From Thermodesulforhabdus norvegica (GTDB lineage Bacteria > Desulfobacterota > Syntrophobacteria > Syntrophobacterales > Thermodesulforhabdaceae), in the NCBI RefSeq assembly GCF_900114975.1, contig NZ_FOUU01000006.1, positions 62,001 to 126,000 on the forward strand: DNA of 64,000 nucleotides, given 5' to 3'. Position numbers and translations under genes: made by a program. Position 1 is the stretch's first letter. The number at the start of each line of letters is the position of its first letter. Positions 54,924-64,000 of this stretch are shown here, piece after piece. The notes beneath the pieces were generated by a model that was not told where the DNA came from, did not search any database, and worked only from the letters and a program-made list of their open reading frames with translations.

Positions 54924-56750
54924 TCACTGGGTTGCCGATGAGCTTTTACTGAAGTCTGATAAGCCTGAAAATTGAAGCCTGTATAGCCGTGCATAAAGCC
55001 CGCCCCGTTCGATGAGATCTGTATGGCTTCCCTCTTCCACAATGCGCCCCTCTGACACAACAAATATCCTGTCCGCCCGAAGTACTGTGGATAGCCGATG
55101 AGCGATGATGAAGGTAGTACGGCCTCGCATCAGGTTATCCAGAGCCTTCTGCACCTCCAGTTCTGCCTGACTGTCCAGAGAAGACGTAGCTTCGTCAAGA
55201 ATCAATATGGGAGCATCCTTCAGTATGGCCCGGGCTATACAGATCCTTTGCTGTTGTCCTCCCGAGAGGCGCACACCCTGCTCCCCTACTACGGTATCAA
55301 GGCCTTCCGGCAGACACTCTATAAACTCGTCTGCATAAGCCAGCCTTACTGCCGTCAATATGGCCTCTTCGTCCGGGGGAGTATCCGGATGAGGCCATCC
55401 GTAAGCTATGTTATTTCTGATAGTGTCGTTAAAGAGAAAGCTCTGCTGGGTTACAAGGGCAACCTGACGTCTGAGATATTCCAGATCCATGTCCCGAACG
55501 TCTACACCATCGACCAGAACCGATCCTTCCCAAACGTCGTAAAACCTGGGAATGAGGTTGACGAGAGATGTTTTGCCTGCACCGCTTGGCCCGACCAGGG
55601 CTACAATTTCTCCCGGAGATACTCTGAAGGAAAGATCCTTCAAAACTGGCTCTTCTCCATATCCAAAGGTCACATTGCGAAATTCAACGAAACCATCGAC
55701 CCGCTTCTTGATGGGTTTCAACCTCGACCTTCCCGTATTTTCTACTCCATCACTTCCCTCCAGTACTGCATATACCCTTTCGAGCGAGGCAATCCCCCGC
55801 TGTATGAAGGAATTCACCTTGCTGAGGCTCTTCACCGGCTTGTAAAGCATCAGAAGAGCCCCCGTAAAAGAAAAGAAACTCCCGGGAGTAGCACGACCCA
55901 TTATGACCTCATATCCTCCGTAGGCCATTATGGAGGCAATGCCGATCGATCCTATGAATTCCATCAAAGGAGATGAAAGAGCGTCAAACCACGCCGACTT
56001 TCTGGCGTAGCGGACATAATTGTCGTTCCGACTGTCAAAACGTTTTTTTTCATGATCTTCCCGACAGAAAGCCTTGACGATACGAATACCTCGAAATGCT
56101 TCATGTACCACCGTGGTAAGTTGAGCCATGGCCTGTTGACCTTTCATAGCAAGCCTTCTCAGTATTCGTCCGAATACGAACAACGGCAAAAAAGCCACGG
56201 GAAGAACTGCAACGGCGACCAGCGCAAGCCTCCAGTTCTGATAGAAAATTACGAAAACCAGGCCTAATACCATAAACACATCGCGTACAATCCCCGTCAC
56301 GGCCTTACTAACGGCATTCTGTATTTCCTGAACGTCATTGGTAATCCTGCTTATGAGCACGCCACCGGACTCACGGTCAAAGAATGAGAGCGGCATGTGA
56401 AGGATATGGTGAAAAAGGCGCCTGCGAAGCGATGCAACGGCAGACAACCCCACATGCTGAAGCAGATAATCGCTGGCCCACTGGCACAGGCCTTTCAGAA
56501 AAAACACGGCCAGCACCACGAAGGGCATAACCTTTAACATGCGGATATCTTTTCTTACAAATATATCATCCATTGCCGGTTTTATGAGATAGGCCATAAG
56601 GGCCGTAAAGGCGGAAACCCCGATCATGCATAATCCGGCAAGCATTAGGCGGAGCAGGTAGGGCTTCAATAAATCCAGAAAACGGGACAACCAGCCCGGC
56701 CGATTACATACGGTGGATCTCAATGCATAAAAGTAAGGCTTTCCGGCCAT
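54924..56750 (-). CDS. msbA: Lipid A export ABC transporter MsbA
   Basis: Flips lipid A-core across the inner membrane. 608 residues: six membrane helices in the first ~320, then an ATPase with Walker A VGPSGAGKTS, Q-loop QQSFLFNDTIRNN, LSGGQQQRICIARA and Walker B ILILDEATSSLD, and His switch AHRLST. Start ATG 56750 lies 2 bp after the lpxB stop; the ORF is open further upstream but overlaps lpxB. Between lpxB and waaA, as in many Desulfobacterota. Confidence 0.94.
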   Translation of the reverse strand: MAGKPYFYALRSTVCNRPGWLSRFLDLLKPYLLRLMLAGLCMIGVSAFTALMAYLIKPAMDDIFVRKDIRMLKVMPFVVLAVFFLKGLCQWASDYLLQHVGLSAVASLRRRLFHHILHMPLSFFDRESGGVLISRITNDVQEIQNAVSKAVTGIVRDVFMVLGLVFVIFYQNWRLALVAVAVLPVAFLPLFVFGRILRRLAMKGQQAMAQLTTVVHEAFRGIRIVKAFCREDHEKKRFDSRNDNYVRYARKSAWFDALSSPLMEFIGSIGIASIMAYGGYEVIMGRATPGSFFSFTGALLMLYKPVKSLSKVNSFIQRGIASLERVYAVLEGSDGVENTGRSRLKPIKKRVDGFVEFRNVTFGYGEEPVLKDLSFRVSPGEIVALVGPSGAGKTSLVNLIPRFYDVWEGSVLVDGVDVRDMDLEYLRRQVALVTQQSFLFNDTIRNNIAYGWPHPDTPPDEEAILTAVRLAYADEFIECLPEGLDTVVGEQGVRLSGGQQQRICIARAILKDAPILILDEATSSLDSQAELEVQKALDNLMRGRTTFIIAHRLSTVLRADRIFVVSEGRIVEEGSHTDLIERGGLYARLYRLQFSGLSDFSKSSSATQ

Positions 56751-56752
56751 TC

Positions 56753-57901
56753 TCAATACTTCCCGATACTGGTGCTTAAATGTTGTGCAATTCTTTGCCA
56801 AACCCCCGCCTGCCCCAGGCTCTTCCTGATAATATCAAAACCTCTTTTTTGCAACAGCTTCAGCTCGGAAGAAGAGATCAGCAGTCTTGCAAATCGGAAA
56901 ATTACCTCCGTGGTTGCACTATCCTGTAGCAGTTCGGGAACGAGATATCTTTTGATGATCAGATTTGGAAGTGAAGCAAAAGGTGCTTTTATAAAGAGCC
57001 TTCCCACCATGGCACTTAGAGGATCCACCCGGTAGAACACTACCATAGGAATACCCAGAAGCGCCATTTCCAGAGTGGCAGTTCCCGATGCCACAATTCC
57101 GACCTCGCACCCTCTTAATGCATCGTATCTACCGTTTCTGACAACCCGAACCTTTTCAAAAACCTGTGGATGACGCCTGAAGCCCTTTTCAAGAAACCCT
57201 TCAAGTACCGGAGCCGTTCCTGGAGGTAGCGGCAGTATGAACCACGCACCTGGAAACTCACTCAATATCCGTGCCATTACTCCAGCCACAACGTCGAAGT
57301 GATGTCTCCATTCTGAAGGTCTGCTCCCAGGCAGGATTGCAATTTTCAGGCTTTCAGACTCAGGACCCGGTGTTTCAAGACTACCCGTACTGGACAAAAG
57401 GTCGATTAAAGGATGACCCAGAAAGTAAGCATTTATCCCCTTACGGCGGTAATAACTTTCTTCAAAGGGGAGAAATACTATGGCTTCATCCACGTAGCGC
57501 CTGAGGGTTTTAATCCTCCATTCACGCCAGGCCCAAACCTGAGGAGGCGCCAGATAGAACACTCTGCTACCCTGTCTTTTGGCGTATTCGGCAAGGCGGA
57601 GGTTAAACTCCGGATAGTCAATCAGAATAACCGCCTCCGGTTTTTCTTTCTCGACGAATTTCTTAACGCGTGAGAGGGTATTCAAAAATTCGGGAAGAAC
57701 CCTGAAGGCCTCGGAAAGACCGATAACACCCGAAGAATTCCTGCAGGTCGGGCCGGTAATTATCCCCTTTACCGTCGGGTTTTCAAACTGGCCATCAAAA
57801 AGACCGAAGTATTCTCCATCAACATAGCGGCCGAGATACCTTATTAATTCGTTACCGTACAACTCACCGGAAGGCTCACCTGCAGAAATCACTATCTTCA
57901 T
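56753..57901 (-). CDS. lpxB: Lipid A disaccharide synthase LpxB
   Basis: Joins lipid X with UDP-diacylglucosamine. 382 residues, GT-B fold: MKIVISAGEPSGELYG, INYPEFN-like LIDYPEFNLRLAEYAK, YLAPPQVWAWREWRI, FLGHPLID, ILPGSRPSE, and ASGTATLEMALLGIPMVVFYR. ATG 57901 is the family start. It lies 4 bp after the LpxI-oxidoreductase gene. Confidence 0.96.
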   Translation of the reverse strand: MKIVISAGEPSGELYGNELIRYLGRYVDGEYFGLFDGQFENPTVKGIITGPTCRNSSGVIGLSEAFRVLPEFLNTLSRVKKFVEKEKPEAVILIDYPEFNLRLAEYAKRQGSRVFYLAPPQVWAWREWRIKTLRRYVDEAIVFLPFEESYYRRKGINAYFLGHPLIDLLSSTGSLETPGPESESLKIAILPGSRPSEWRHHFDVVAGVMARILSEFPGAWFILPLPPGTAPVLEGFLEKGFRRHPQVFEKVRVVRNGRYDALRGCEVGIVASGTATLEMALLGIPMVVFYRVDPLSAMVGRLFIKAPFASLPNLIIKRYLVPELLQDSATTEVIFRFARLLISSSELKLLQKRGFDIIRKSLGQAGVWQRIAQHLSTSIGKY

Positions 57902-57905
57902 AATG

Positions 57906-59807
57906 CTAATTGGACAGGCCGAAGTTGGGTTTTTCGCAATGCAGGAGACCTCTTCCACACAGGGAAAAGCGGTTAAGCCCCTCCCGGATCCGTTCCGATA
58001 TCATATCGGCAAGTTCAAGAACACGTTTTCCCGTAGCTCCGTCAACAAGAGGCTTCGACCCGGTACGGACGCAGGAGATGAAAGAGCGTAGCTCTTCTTC
58101 AAGAGCGTCACCGTCCACGACATCGAGCTCAGTGTAAGTAACGCCGTCGCCACAACCGGCAGGACGACTTATCATATATGCCCGCCTGTCCTTGAAGTCG
58201 GCGGCTATGTACCCATTTTCCTGGAAGATGCGAACTTTTCTCAAGGACTTCATGGAAACACGGCTGGCCGTTAAGTTGGCAACCAGCCCGTTCTCGAACT
58301 CCAACCTCACCGTTGCAATGTCCGGTTTCGACGTCAGCACAGGGGCTCCGGAGGCCCGAATCTCAGCAATGGGAGAGTCAACGAAGGAAAGCAAAATATC
58401 AAGATCATGTATCATGATATCCAGGATAACATCTACGTCCGTTGATCTTTCCGTATAGGGGCTGAGCCTGTGAGCTTCGATAAACAATGGAGAGGACACC
58501 AGGGGGTAAATCGCTTTGTAAGCGGGATTAAACCTCTCCAGATGACCCACCTGGATGATACAGCCCTTCCTGTCAGCAAGTTCTATCAGCCTTTCGGCCT
58601 CGGCCGGCGTCCTGGTAAAAGGTTTTTCCACGAAAACATGAATGCCCGCTTCCAGAAAATCTTTAGCTATCGAAAAATGTTCTACCGTAGGCGTGACAAC
58701 ACTTACGGCATCTATTTTTCCCGACAGATCCTTCAGCAATTCTCTATGATCTGTATAAAAACTCGTTGAAAGCTCTTCTGCCGCCCGTTTGGCTCTCTCT
58801 TCCACTATGTCCACTACGGCCACAAGCTGAGCTTCTGGTATCGCAGCATACTTCCTTGCATGAAAAGTACCCAGATATCCAACACCAACCACTGCAACCC
58901 TTACGGCTTCAGTGTCCGGGCAATGCCTGTTGCGCCGCATGACGCTCATTTCAACAGGTACTGCGGATACGCTTTCATCCCTAACGTCTTCCTCAGAATT
59001 CATCGATATGATGCAGATACCCGCCCGTTCCGCTTCCTCTATCATGAGGTCTCTGTCGAACATGAGAGTCTTGCCCGATTCTATTACCAGAACTCGAGCA
59101 TTTACCTCTTTCATGACCCTTATGGTCTGGAGACCCACGGCAGGAACGTCAAATCTCAAATCCTGACCCGGCTTGCTGACTTTAATAACCACAGCTCCGT
59201 TACCGCAGAGCATTCCTCCACGGCGTATGGTTGCATCGGTTCCGTCTATTCCCTCCAGGGCAACCACCGCCTGATCCTTGACGACCACACACTGACCAAC
59301 GTCGAGTTTTCCGTACTCCTTGGCCACACGCCATCCGAACTCTATGTCTTTGCGCTCCCTCCAGCTGGGGCGGTTTCGTGTGAGAATTCCTTCAGGTGCA
59401 AGCAACTCCGGCAGGAATTCGGTAGAGGGCTCAATCTTTATACCTTCACTTTCGAGTTCGTCGGCAAAGGCCCTAAGGAGAAAATCATCGCTTTTTCTCT
59501 TGAGCTTCAGTGCAAAGCGTACTGCACGCCAATCGGGCTTTATTTTGGAGTAAAGCCGTCTCTTGTTTATTGCTCCTGCCATGGCGGCCCGTCTTACCCG
59601 GTGACGATGAAAGCACTCGATCAGACGCCCGAGCTGCCCCAGCTTCAACATGTAGAATACGTCCACCTCATCTTTCAGAGCCGGATCTGTTTCGCCCTCA
59701 AACCCAACGGCCACAACAGACCTTCCGGCCTTCTTTGCCGCCCGTGCAAATAGAACAGGAAACTGTCCACTACCCGCAATCAAACCGATCTTTTCCACGG
59801 AATTCAT
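57906..59807 (-). CDS. lpxI: Fusion: UDP-2,3-diacylglucosamine pyrophosphatase LpxI + Gfo/Idh/MocA oxidoreductase
   Basis: 633 residues in one frame. Residues 1-270 are LpxI (DUF1009): KIGLIAGSGQFPVLFARAA, MAGAINKRRLYSKIKPD, EGTD-like LEGIDGTDATIRRGG and VPAVGLQTI; LpxI makes lipid X, the partner of LpxB. Residues 302-633 are a Gfo/Idh/MocA oxidoreductase: Rossmann AVVGVGYLG, EKP in VFVEKPFTR (about 405), and GHLERFNPAYKAIYP. In related genomes these are usually separate neighbours. An internal start (Met287 or Met290) has no clear ribosome site. The oxidoreductase may be a sugar-nucleotide 3-dehydrogenase (GnnA-like) for amide-linked lipid A; no GnnB is visible here. Fusion is direct from sequence; role is inference. 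Confidence 0.9.
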   Translation of the reverse strand: MNSVEKIGLIAGSGQFPVLFARAAKKAGRSVVAVGFEGETDPALKDEVDVFYMLKLGQLGRLIECFHRHRVRRAAMAGAINKRRLYSKIKPDWRAVRFALKLKRKSDDFLLRAFADELESEGIKIEPSTEFLPELLAPEGILTRNRPSWRERKDIEFGWRVAKEYGKLDVGQCVVVKDQAVVALEGIDGTDATIRRGGMLCGNGAVVIKVSKPGQDLRFDVPAVGLQTIRVMKEVNARVLVIESGKTLMFDRDLMIEEAERAGICIISMNSEEDVRDESVSAVPVEMSVMRRNRHCPDTEAVRVAVVGVGYLGTFHARKYAAIPEAQLVAVVDIVEERAKRAAEELSTSFYTDHRELLKDLSGKIDAVSVVTPTVEHFSIAKDFLEAGIHVFVEKPFTRTPAEAERLIELADRKGCIIQVGHLERFNPAYKAIYPLVSSPLFIEAHRLSPYTERSTDVDVILDIMIHDLDILLSFVDSPIAEIRASGAPVLTSKPDIATVRLEFENGLVANLTASRVSMKSLRKVRIFQENGYIAADFKDRRAYMISRPAGCGDGVTYTELDVVDGDALEEELRSFISCVRTGSKPLVDGATGKRVLELADMISERIREGLNRFSLCGRGLLHCEKPNFGLSN

Positions 59808-59824
59808 AAAATCCCCTGAGATGC

Positions 59825-60607
59825 CTACCTGGTGATCCCCCTCTGACTTCCCGACTCAACGAAATCCACAAGCCTGGTGACTTCAGGCACTCCGCCCAGT
59901 TCCTCTTTAACCTTTTCTATAGCTTCCTTTCTGGTTAGCCCCGACCTGAAGAGAATTTTATACGCCTTTTTAAGGGCCTTTAGAGCCTCGGTAGAAAAGC
60001 CTTTTCTCTTCAGTCCGACTTTATTGGGTCCGAAAACCCTCGTCTCCCTCTCGGAAGAAACCAGCATGAAGGGCGGCACATCCATGCTAATGGCAGATTT
60101 GCCCCCTATGAAGGCGTACTCTCCAATGCGAACGAACTGATGAACCGCCACCAGTCCCCCAACAACGGCATGGTCACCAATCGTTACATGGCCGGCCAGT
60201 GTAGCACCGTTTGCCATGATGACGTGGTTTCCGATTACACAGTCGTGAGCGACATGGCACCAGGCCATAAGGTAGTTGTGATCTCCTATTTCGGTTCGCC
60301 CTCTACCCCTCACGGTGCCTCTGTGTATGGTAACCCCCTCCCGTATAACGTTGTGATTTCCTATCACCACCTCTGTCGGTTCATCACTATAACTCAAATC
60401 CTGAGGGGGATAGCCTATGGAGACGAAGGGGTATATACGATTGCAATCTCCGATGTGTGTTCTTCCCGTGATAACCACATGAGGGCCTATGCGGTTTTCT
60501 CGACCGATTACTACCTCAGGCCCGATTACCGTATAGGCTTCGACAACGGTTCCATCTCCTATCCTGGCTGAAGGACTGATAATTGCCGTTGGATGAACTG
60601 TTACCAT
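59825..60607 (-). CDS. lpxA: UDP-N-acetylglucosamine acyltransferase LpxA
   Basis: First step of lipid A synthesis. 260 residues: left-handed beta-helix of hexapeptide repeats (VHPTAIISPSARIGDGTVV...), catalytic His in [19 protein letters not shown], and HQFVRIGEYAFIGG. Helical C-terminal part present. Last line ends SGSQRGITR. ATG 60607 clear. Normal length. Confidence 0.97.
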   Translation of the reverse strand: MVTVHPTAIISPSARIGDGTVVEAYTVIGPEVVIGRENRIGPHVVITGRTHIGDCNRIYPFVSIGYPPQDLSYSDEPTEVVIGNHNVIREGVTIHRGTVRGRGRTEIGDHNYLMAWCHVAHDCVIGNHVIMANGATLAGHVTIGDHAVVGGLVAVHQFVRIGEYAFIGGKSAISMDVPPFMLVSSERETRVFGPNKVGLKRKGFSTEALKALKKAYKILFRSGLTRKEAIEKVKEELGGVPEVTRLVDFVESGSQRGITR

Positions 60608-60615
60608 CTGGATTC

Positions 60616-61059
60616 CTATTCATTAAGAGTTTCTTTCACAATGATCAGCAGTTCGGCCTCACAAACAACATGCCCATCAACAGAAGCCGTGCCTTCAAAC
60701 CTGTAAACCGAACCTTTCTTTTTCTGCAACCTGACCTGGAGTTTGATTTGATCTCCGGGATAGACCGGTTTTCTAAATCTTACCTTGTCCATACCCATAA
60801 AATAGCCCCGCCCTGAGTCGGCCTTCTGGTAACGGAAGGCAAAAATTCCTCCCAATTGCGCCAGTGCTTCAACAATTAGCACCCCCGGCATAATGGGCTC
60901 GTCGGGAAAATGACCCTGAAAGAAAGGTTCGTTAATGCTCACATTTTTGATGGCGACCGCTTCATCGTCCGACACGGAAAGTACCCGATCTATCATCAAA
61001 AAGGGGTAACGATGAGGCAAAACATTGAGAATCTCCTGAATTTTCTGTTCATCCGTCAT
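60616..61059 (-). CDS. fabZ: 3-hydroxyacyl-[ACP] dehydratase FabZ
   Basis: 147 residues, hot-dog fold: [14 protein letters not shown] (catalytic His), [23 protein letters not shown] (catalytic Glu). It draws on the same 3-hydroxyacyl-ACP pool as LpxA and LpxD, which is why they are clustered. Start overlaps lpxD end by 11 bp. Confidence 0.96.
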   Translation of the reverse strand: MTDEQKIQEILNVLPHRYPFLMIDRVLSVSDDEAVAIKNVSINEPFFQGHFPDEPIMPGVLIVEALAQLGGIFAFRYQKADSGRGYFMGMDKVRFRKPVYPGDQIKLQVRLQKKKGSVYRFEGTASVDGHVVCEAELLIIVKETLNE

Positions 61060-62140
61060 TTTTTCGATCTCCGCCGCCTTTACTTGAACCCTGCCGACTT
61101 ACAAAATCTTTTACGAACTCCTTCAGCCTTTCAATGTCTTTCTTGAGCCGTTCTATGCGTTTAATGTTGGCATAGAGCCGGAATAAATCGTCCTTCTGGA
61201 TGGCCGGAATACCAACAACATCAGTTCTGGGCGGCACATTGGCGGCAACACCGCTTTTTGCGCCAATTCTGACTCCATCTCCGATGGTGACATGATCGGC
61301 AATCCCAACCTGACCGGCCATAATAACATGATTGCCTATGCGGGAACTGCCGGCAATTCCAACCTGACCGGCAAGAATGCAGTGTTGACCTATTACCACG
61401 TTGTGAGCGATATGGACCAGATTGTCGATTTTGGTGCCCTTCCCTATGCGGGTTGCACCAAAAGTTGCGCGATCCACGGTACAATTTGCTCCTATCTCGA
61501 CGTCGTCCTCAATTACCACACTGCCAACCTGAGGGATTTTCACATGTTGTCCTTTCTCGTCCGCCACATAACCAAATCCATCACTTCCTATCACGGTTCC
61601 GGCGTGTATTACGACGTTGTTGCCTATGACGCATCCATCGAGTATCACCACCCGGGGAAAGATAACGCATCCGCTCCCTATTGTTACATTCCTTCCCACA
61701 TAAACCCCTGTCATAAGTACACTTCTTTCGCCGATTTCGGCTTCCTCCGACACATGAACGAAGGGTCCCAGATGCGCCGAAGGAGACACCCGTGCCGAGG
61801 GTGCCACAATTGCAGAGTGGTGAATTCCCGGTTCAGGCATGGGGAATTCAAAAAAAAGATTTGCAACTCTTGCAAAAGTAAGCTGCGGACTGTCCGAAAC
61901 CAGAAGAGAAAAATTGCCCAGCTTCATAACCAGCGGTTCAAGCTCGGCACTGGTAATCACGGCACTTGCGCGGCAGTCCGAAAAAGCTTTAAGAAGTTTC
62001 TTTTGAGCAACAAAGGTTATATCGCCCGGCCTGGCCGAATCGAAGGCGGCAACCCCGGTGATGGTAACCGTGGGATCCCCTACTATTCTGGATCCGGTAA
62101 ATTCTGCTATATCCCGTAATGAAAAAGATTTGCCCTTCAT
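61049..62140 (-). CDS. lpxD: UDP-3-O-acylglucosamine N-acyltransferase LpxD
   Basis: Third step of lipid A synthesis. 363 residues: N-terminal uridine-binding domain ([24 protein letters not shown]), hexapeptide beta-helix, catalytic His in [16 protein letters not shown], and a longer than usual C-terminal helix ending in a charged tail. ATG overlaps the skp stop by 4 bp. Confidence 0.96.
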   Translation of the reverse strand: MKGKSFSLRDIAEFTGSRIVGDPTVTITGVAAFDSARPGDITFVAQKKLLKAFSDCRASAVITSAELEPLVMKLGNFSLLVSDSPQLTFARVANLFFEFPMPEPGIHHSAIVAPSARVSPSAHLGPFVHVSEEAEIGERSVLMTGVYVGRNVTIGSGCVIFPRVVILDGCVIGNNVVIHAGTVIGSDGFGYVADEKGQHVKIPQVGSVVIEDDVEIGANCTVDRATFGATRIGKGTKIDNLVHIAHNVVIGQHCILAGQVGIAGSSRIGNHVIMAGQVGIADHVTIGDGVRIGAKSGVAANVPPRTDVVGIPAIQKDDLFRLYANIKRIERLKKDIERLKEFVKDFVSRQGSSKGGGDRKNDG

Positions 62141-62679
62141 TTCGCTGCTGGCCTGGCTTTGTCGACCATTTCTATTATTTTCTTCGTGAGGTCATACTTG
62201 TCCTCACCGTAAACAAGCCCACTTCTGCGGGCTTCAAAGACAAAATCCAGCTTTTCCTTCTTCGCCAGCTCCTTCACAACCTCGAAGACTTTTTCCACCA
62301 GCGGTTTCATCAATTCCTCGCCAAGGTTTTGCATCTTCTGCTGGCTTTCCATGATAAAACGCTGGCCTTCTTCCTGTTTCTGCCTGAGTTCGTCAATCTT
62401 TTTCTTTCTGGCTTCCTCTCCCATAATAGACCGTTTTTTCTGAAAGTCTTCCCGGAGTTTGCGGAATTCTTCCTGTTTTGCCGTAATCTGTGCTTTGAGC
62501 TTTTCTTCCTCGGCTTTCAGTTTTGCCTGAACATCCTGACCCCATTTGGATTCTCTCAAAACCCTGTCCAGATCGAAAAAGCCGATCTTTACATCCGCCC
62601 GGACCTGACCGACCATCAGGCAAACGAAAAAGGCCGACAAAAAGAATCTGATCATAACAGAGCACCATCTCTCAACCAT
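62137..62679 (-). CDS. skp: Periplasmic chaperone Skp/OmpH
   Basis: 180 residues. Signal peptide ([20 protein letters not shown]) followed by [15 protein letters not shown] and a long Lys/Glu-rich coiled coil typical of Skp tentacles. I chose ATG 62679 after AAGGGG; ATG 62655 is also possible. The frame is open 69 codons further upstream into the bamA end, which is not coding. It carries outer-membrane proteins to BamA, encoded just upstream. Confidence 0.92.
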   Translation of the reverse strand: MVERWCSVMIRFFLSAFFVCLMVGQVRADVKIGFFDLDRVLRESKWGQDVQAKLKAEEEKLKAQITAKQEEFRKLREDFQKKRSIMGEEARKKKIDELRQKQEEGQRFIMESQQKMQNLGEELMKPLVEKVFEVVKELAKKEKLDFVFEARRSGLVYGEDKYDLTKKIIEMVDKARPAAK

Positions 62680-62698
62680 GGTATAACCCCTTTCTCCT

Positions 62699-64000
62699 TT
62701 AGAAAAACGCTCCCATTGAAAACTGCCATGTGCTGCGAGAATCTCCCTCGTCGGGATCGGGATTGAAGGCCCATTCAATCCGCAAAGGCCCAAAGGGCGA
62801 CATCCAGCGCACACCACCTCCAATTCCCATCTTAAACTTCGACACATCAAAGGTTTCGTCCTCGTCGAAGGCGTTGCCCGCATCAAAAAAGATAACTCCC
62901 TTTAGATTTATCTCCTCAAATATCGGAAATATAACTTCCGCATTGAACAATCCGTATTTTGTCCCCCCGATGCGGTCTCCGGTTTCGGGATCTCGTGGCC
63001 CCAACTCTCCCCATTCGTAAGACCTGACGGAATTTATACCCCCCAGGAAAAAGCGATCGAATAAGGGTATGGGTTCATCGCCGATCTTGTTGATCCAGCC
63101 CACTTCACCTTTTACAAAGCCCGTAAGCTTCCAGAAGAGCGGTATGTACCACCCCGAGGCTACCTCGTACTTGGCAAAACTGCTGTCACTTCCCAGGTAA
63201 CTGCTTGCAAACTCGACGCTTACCCGGTTTATCGAGCCTTTCGTCGGAAGGAAAGGATGGTCTGTAGAATCGCGTTCAACTCCGAAGGCAACAGAGCTTT
63301 TGATCTGCCTTCCCTGCTGTTCTTTGATAATGGATGCCGCATCTTCGTCTACGTCCTCAATTTCGGCGTTTTCAAAGGTATATTCCACGGAAAAACTGCT
63401 CCAGTTTCCGAAAGACCTTCCAGACCTTATTCTGAAGCCCTGAGCGTCTTTGGTGAAGTCCGAGTACTCCCTGACCCAGTTATAGGCATCTACTCCAAGA
63501 AAATAATACGAGTCAAACAAGCTGGGTTCGAGGAAACCGAGAGAGTATCGCTGGGTATCCTGACCCAGATGGGCTCTCAGGGCCAGATACTGCCCACGCC
63601 CCATGAGGTTTCTCTGCAATATTTCTCCCCCCACGAAAAGGCCCTCATCGGAAGAGTAGCCTCCTCCTGCGCTGATCGACCCCGTGAGTTTTTCCTTTAC
63701 CTTAACATGGAGATCCATCACCTCAGGCGAATCGGTCTCTCTGGGCTCGATCTGAATTTCTTCGAAATAATCCAGGCGTTTTAGCTTGGTTTCCGAATTT
63801 TGAATCTTGGTGGCACTGAAGGTATCGCCTTCAGCAATCTGGAACTGCCGTCTTATGACCTTGTCTCTCGTCTTGGTGTTACCCGAAATTTCAATGCGCC
63901 CGATCTTCACCTTCGGTCCCTTGCTGACCACAAGATTTATGAAGGCTTCCACGTTATCTCTTTTCTTCGTCACCTTCGGTCTGACTTCCACATGGGCATA
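62699..64000 (-). CDS. bamA: Outer-membrane assembly factor BamA, C-terminal part
   Basis: The gene runs off the right edge. About 434 residues remain: the end of a POTRA domain and POTRA5 (VKIGRIEISGNTKTRDKVIRRQFQ), then the 16-stranded barrel with GGGYSSDEGLF, DSTDHPFLPTKGS and a terminal FSMGAFF ending in Phe. The lid motif normally VRGY/VRGF reads VRSY. Upstream sequence will hold POTRA1-4 and signal peptide. Head of the outer-membrane cluster. Confidence 0.94.
   Translation of the reverse strand, partial: YAHVEVRPKVTKKRDNVEAFINLVVSKGPKVKIGRIEISGNTKTRDKVIRRQFQIAEGDTFSATKIQNSETKLKRLDYFEEIQIEPRETDSPEVMDLHVKVKEKLTGSISAGGGYSSDEGLFVGGEILQRNLMGRGQYLALRAHLGQDTQRYSLGFLEPSLFDSYYFLGVDAYNWVREYSDFTKDAQGFRIRSGRSFGNWSSFSVEYTFENAEIEDVDEDAASIIKEQQGRQIKSSVAFGVERDSTDHPFLPTKGSINRVSVEFASSYLGSDSSFAKYEVASGWYIPLFWKLTGFVKGEVGWINKIGDEPIPLFDRFFLGGINSVRSYEWGELGPRDPETGDRIGGTKYGLFNAEVIFPIFEEINLKGVIFFDAGNAFDEDETFDVSKFKMGIGGGVRWMSPFGPLRIEWAFNPDPDEGDSRSTWQFSMGAFF

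Noticed and set aside
61292-62119. 275-residue plus-strand frame over lpxD
   Set aside because: Antisense shadow of the hexapeptide repeats of LpxD, with repetitive, unlikely composition.
1-64000. CRISPR arrays, IS elements, tRNA or rRNA genes
   Set aside because: I found no regular direct repeats, transposase motifs or cloverleaf patterns while reading.

Overview
The window reads as a chromosomal segment of an anaerobic, Gram-negative bacterium of the former Deltaproteobacteria (Desulfobacterota), most like the Syntrophobacterales / Thermodesulforhabdus group of sulfate reducers. The grounds are a lipid A pathway with Skp and BamA, a futalosine menaquinone pathway, an aldehyde:ferredoxin oxidoreductase with EtfAB, an ADP-forming acyl-CoA synthetase, a split methylmalonyl-CoA mutase, three sigma-54 activators, a DVU0524/FlgM pair and a probable selenoprotein. 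The species is an inference. I saw no rRNA, tRNA, IS element, prophage or CRISPR array.

Layout. 1-2987: argJ (cut by the left edge) overlapping the end of secA, minus strand. 3095-19666: a catabolic island. It holds a PAS-containing sigma-54 activator, an ADP-forming acyl-CoA synthetase, a LIV-type ABC importer (livKHMGF, minus strand), and a plus-strand run of class III aminotransferase, aldehyde ferredoxin oxidoreductase, UspA, EtfB, EtfA and an AMP-forming acyl-CoA synthetase. The same 18-bp palindrome (TTATGCA-N4-TGCATAA) lies beside the activator gene and between the divergent liv and aminotransferase operons. Each of the three outgoing transcripts has a good -24/-12 promoter. 19802-25331: tetR-mqnE-mqnC-mqnX-mqnA-ubiX, a menaquinone operon led by its likely repressor, with a divergent 139-residue protein.

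25967-35486: a long minus-strand run: ybaK, pncA-like, pncB, fmdE-like, greA, pyrB, pyrC, an orphan NtrC-type response regulator, an acidic protein and recJ. 35610-40899: a chemoreceptor, a diguanylate cyclase with a small Cys protein, the flagellar DVU0524/FlgM pair behind a possible sigma-28 promoter, and a Cys-rich unknown. 40988-47594: aconitase, a small Cys protein with an in-frame UGA (probable selenocysteine), a macrodomain protein, a MoaE-like protein, and the two methylmalonyl-CoA mutase subunits plus epimerase.

47635-64000: a two-component sigma-54 system, rmlC-rmlD and a long WecA-type transferase, then the outer-membrane cluster read leftward: bamA (cut by the right edge), skp, lpxD, fabZ, lpxA, an LpxI-oxidoreductase fusion, lpxB, msbA and waaA.

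The two most notable items are the UGA-containing [2Fe-2S]-type protein at 43725-43958, which is missed if UGA is read only as stop, and the self-consistent sigma-54 regulon of 3095-19666. That regulon would link amino-acid uptake, transamination, ferredoxin-reducing aldehyde oxidation and acyl-CoA-linked ATP formation.
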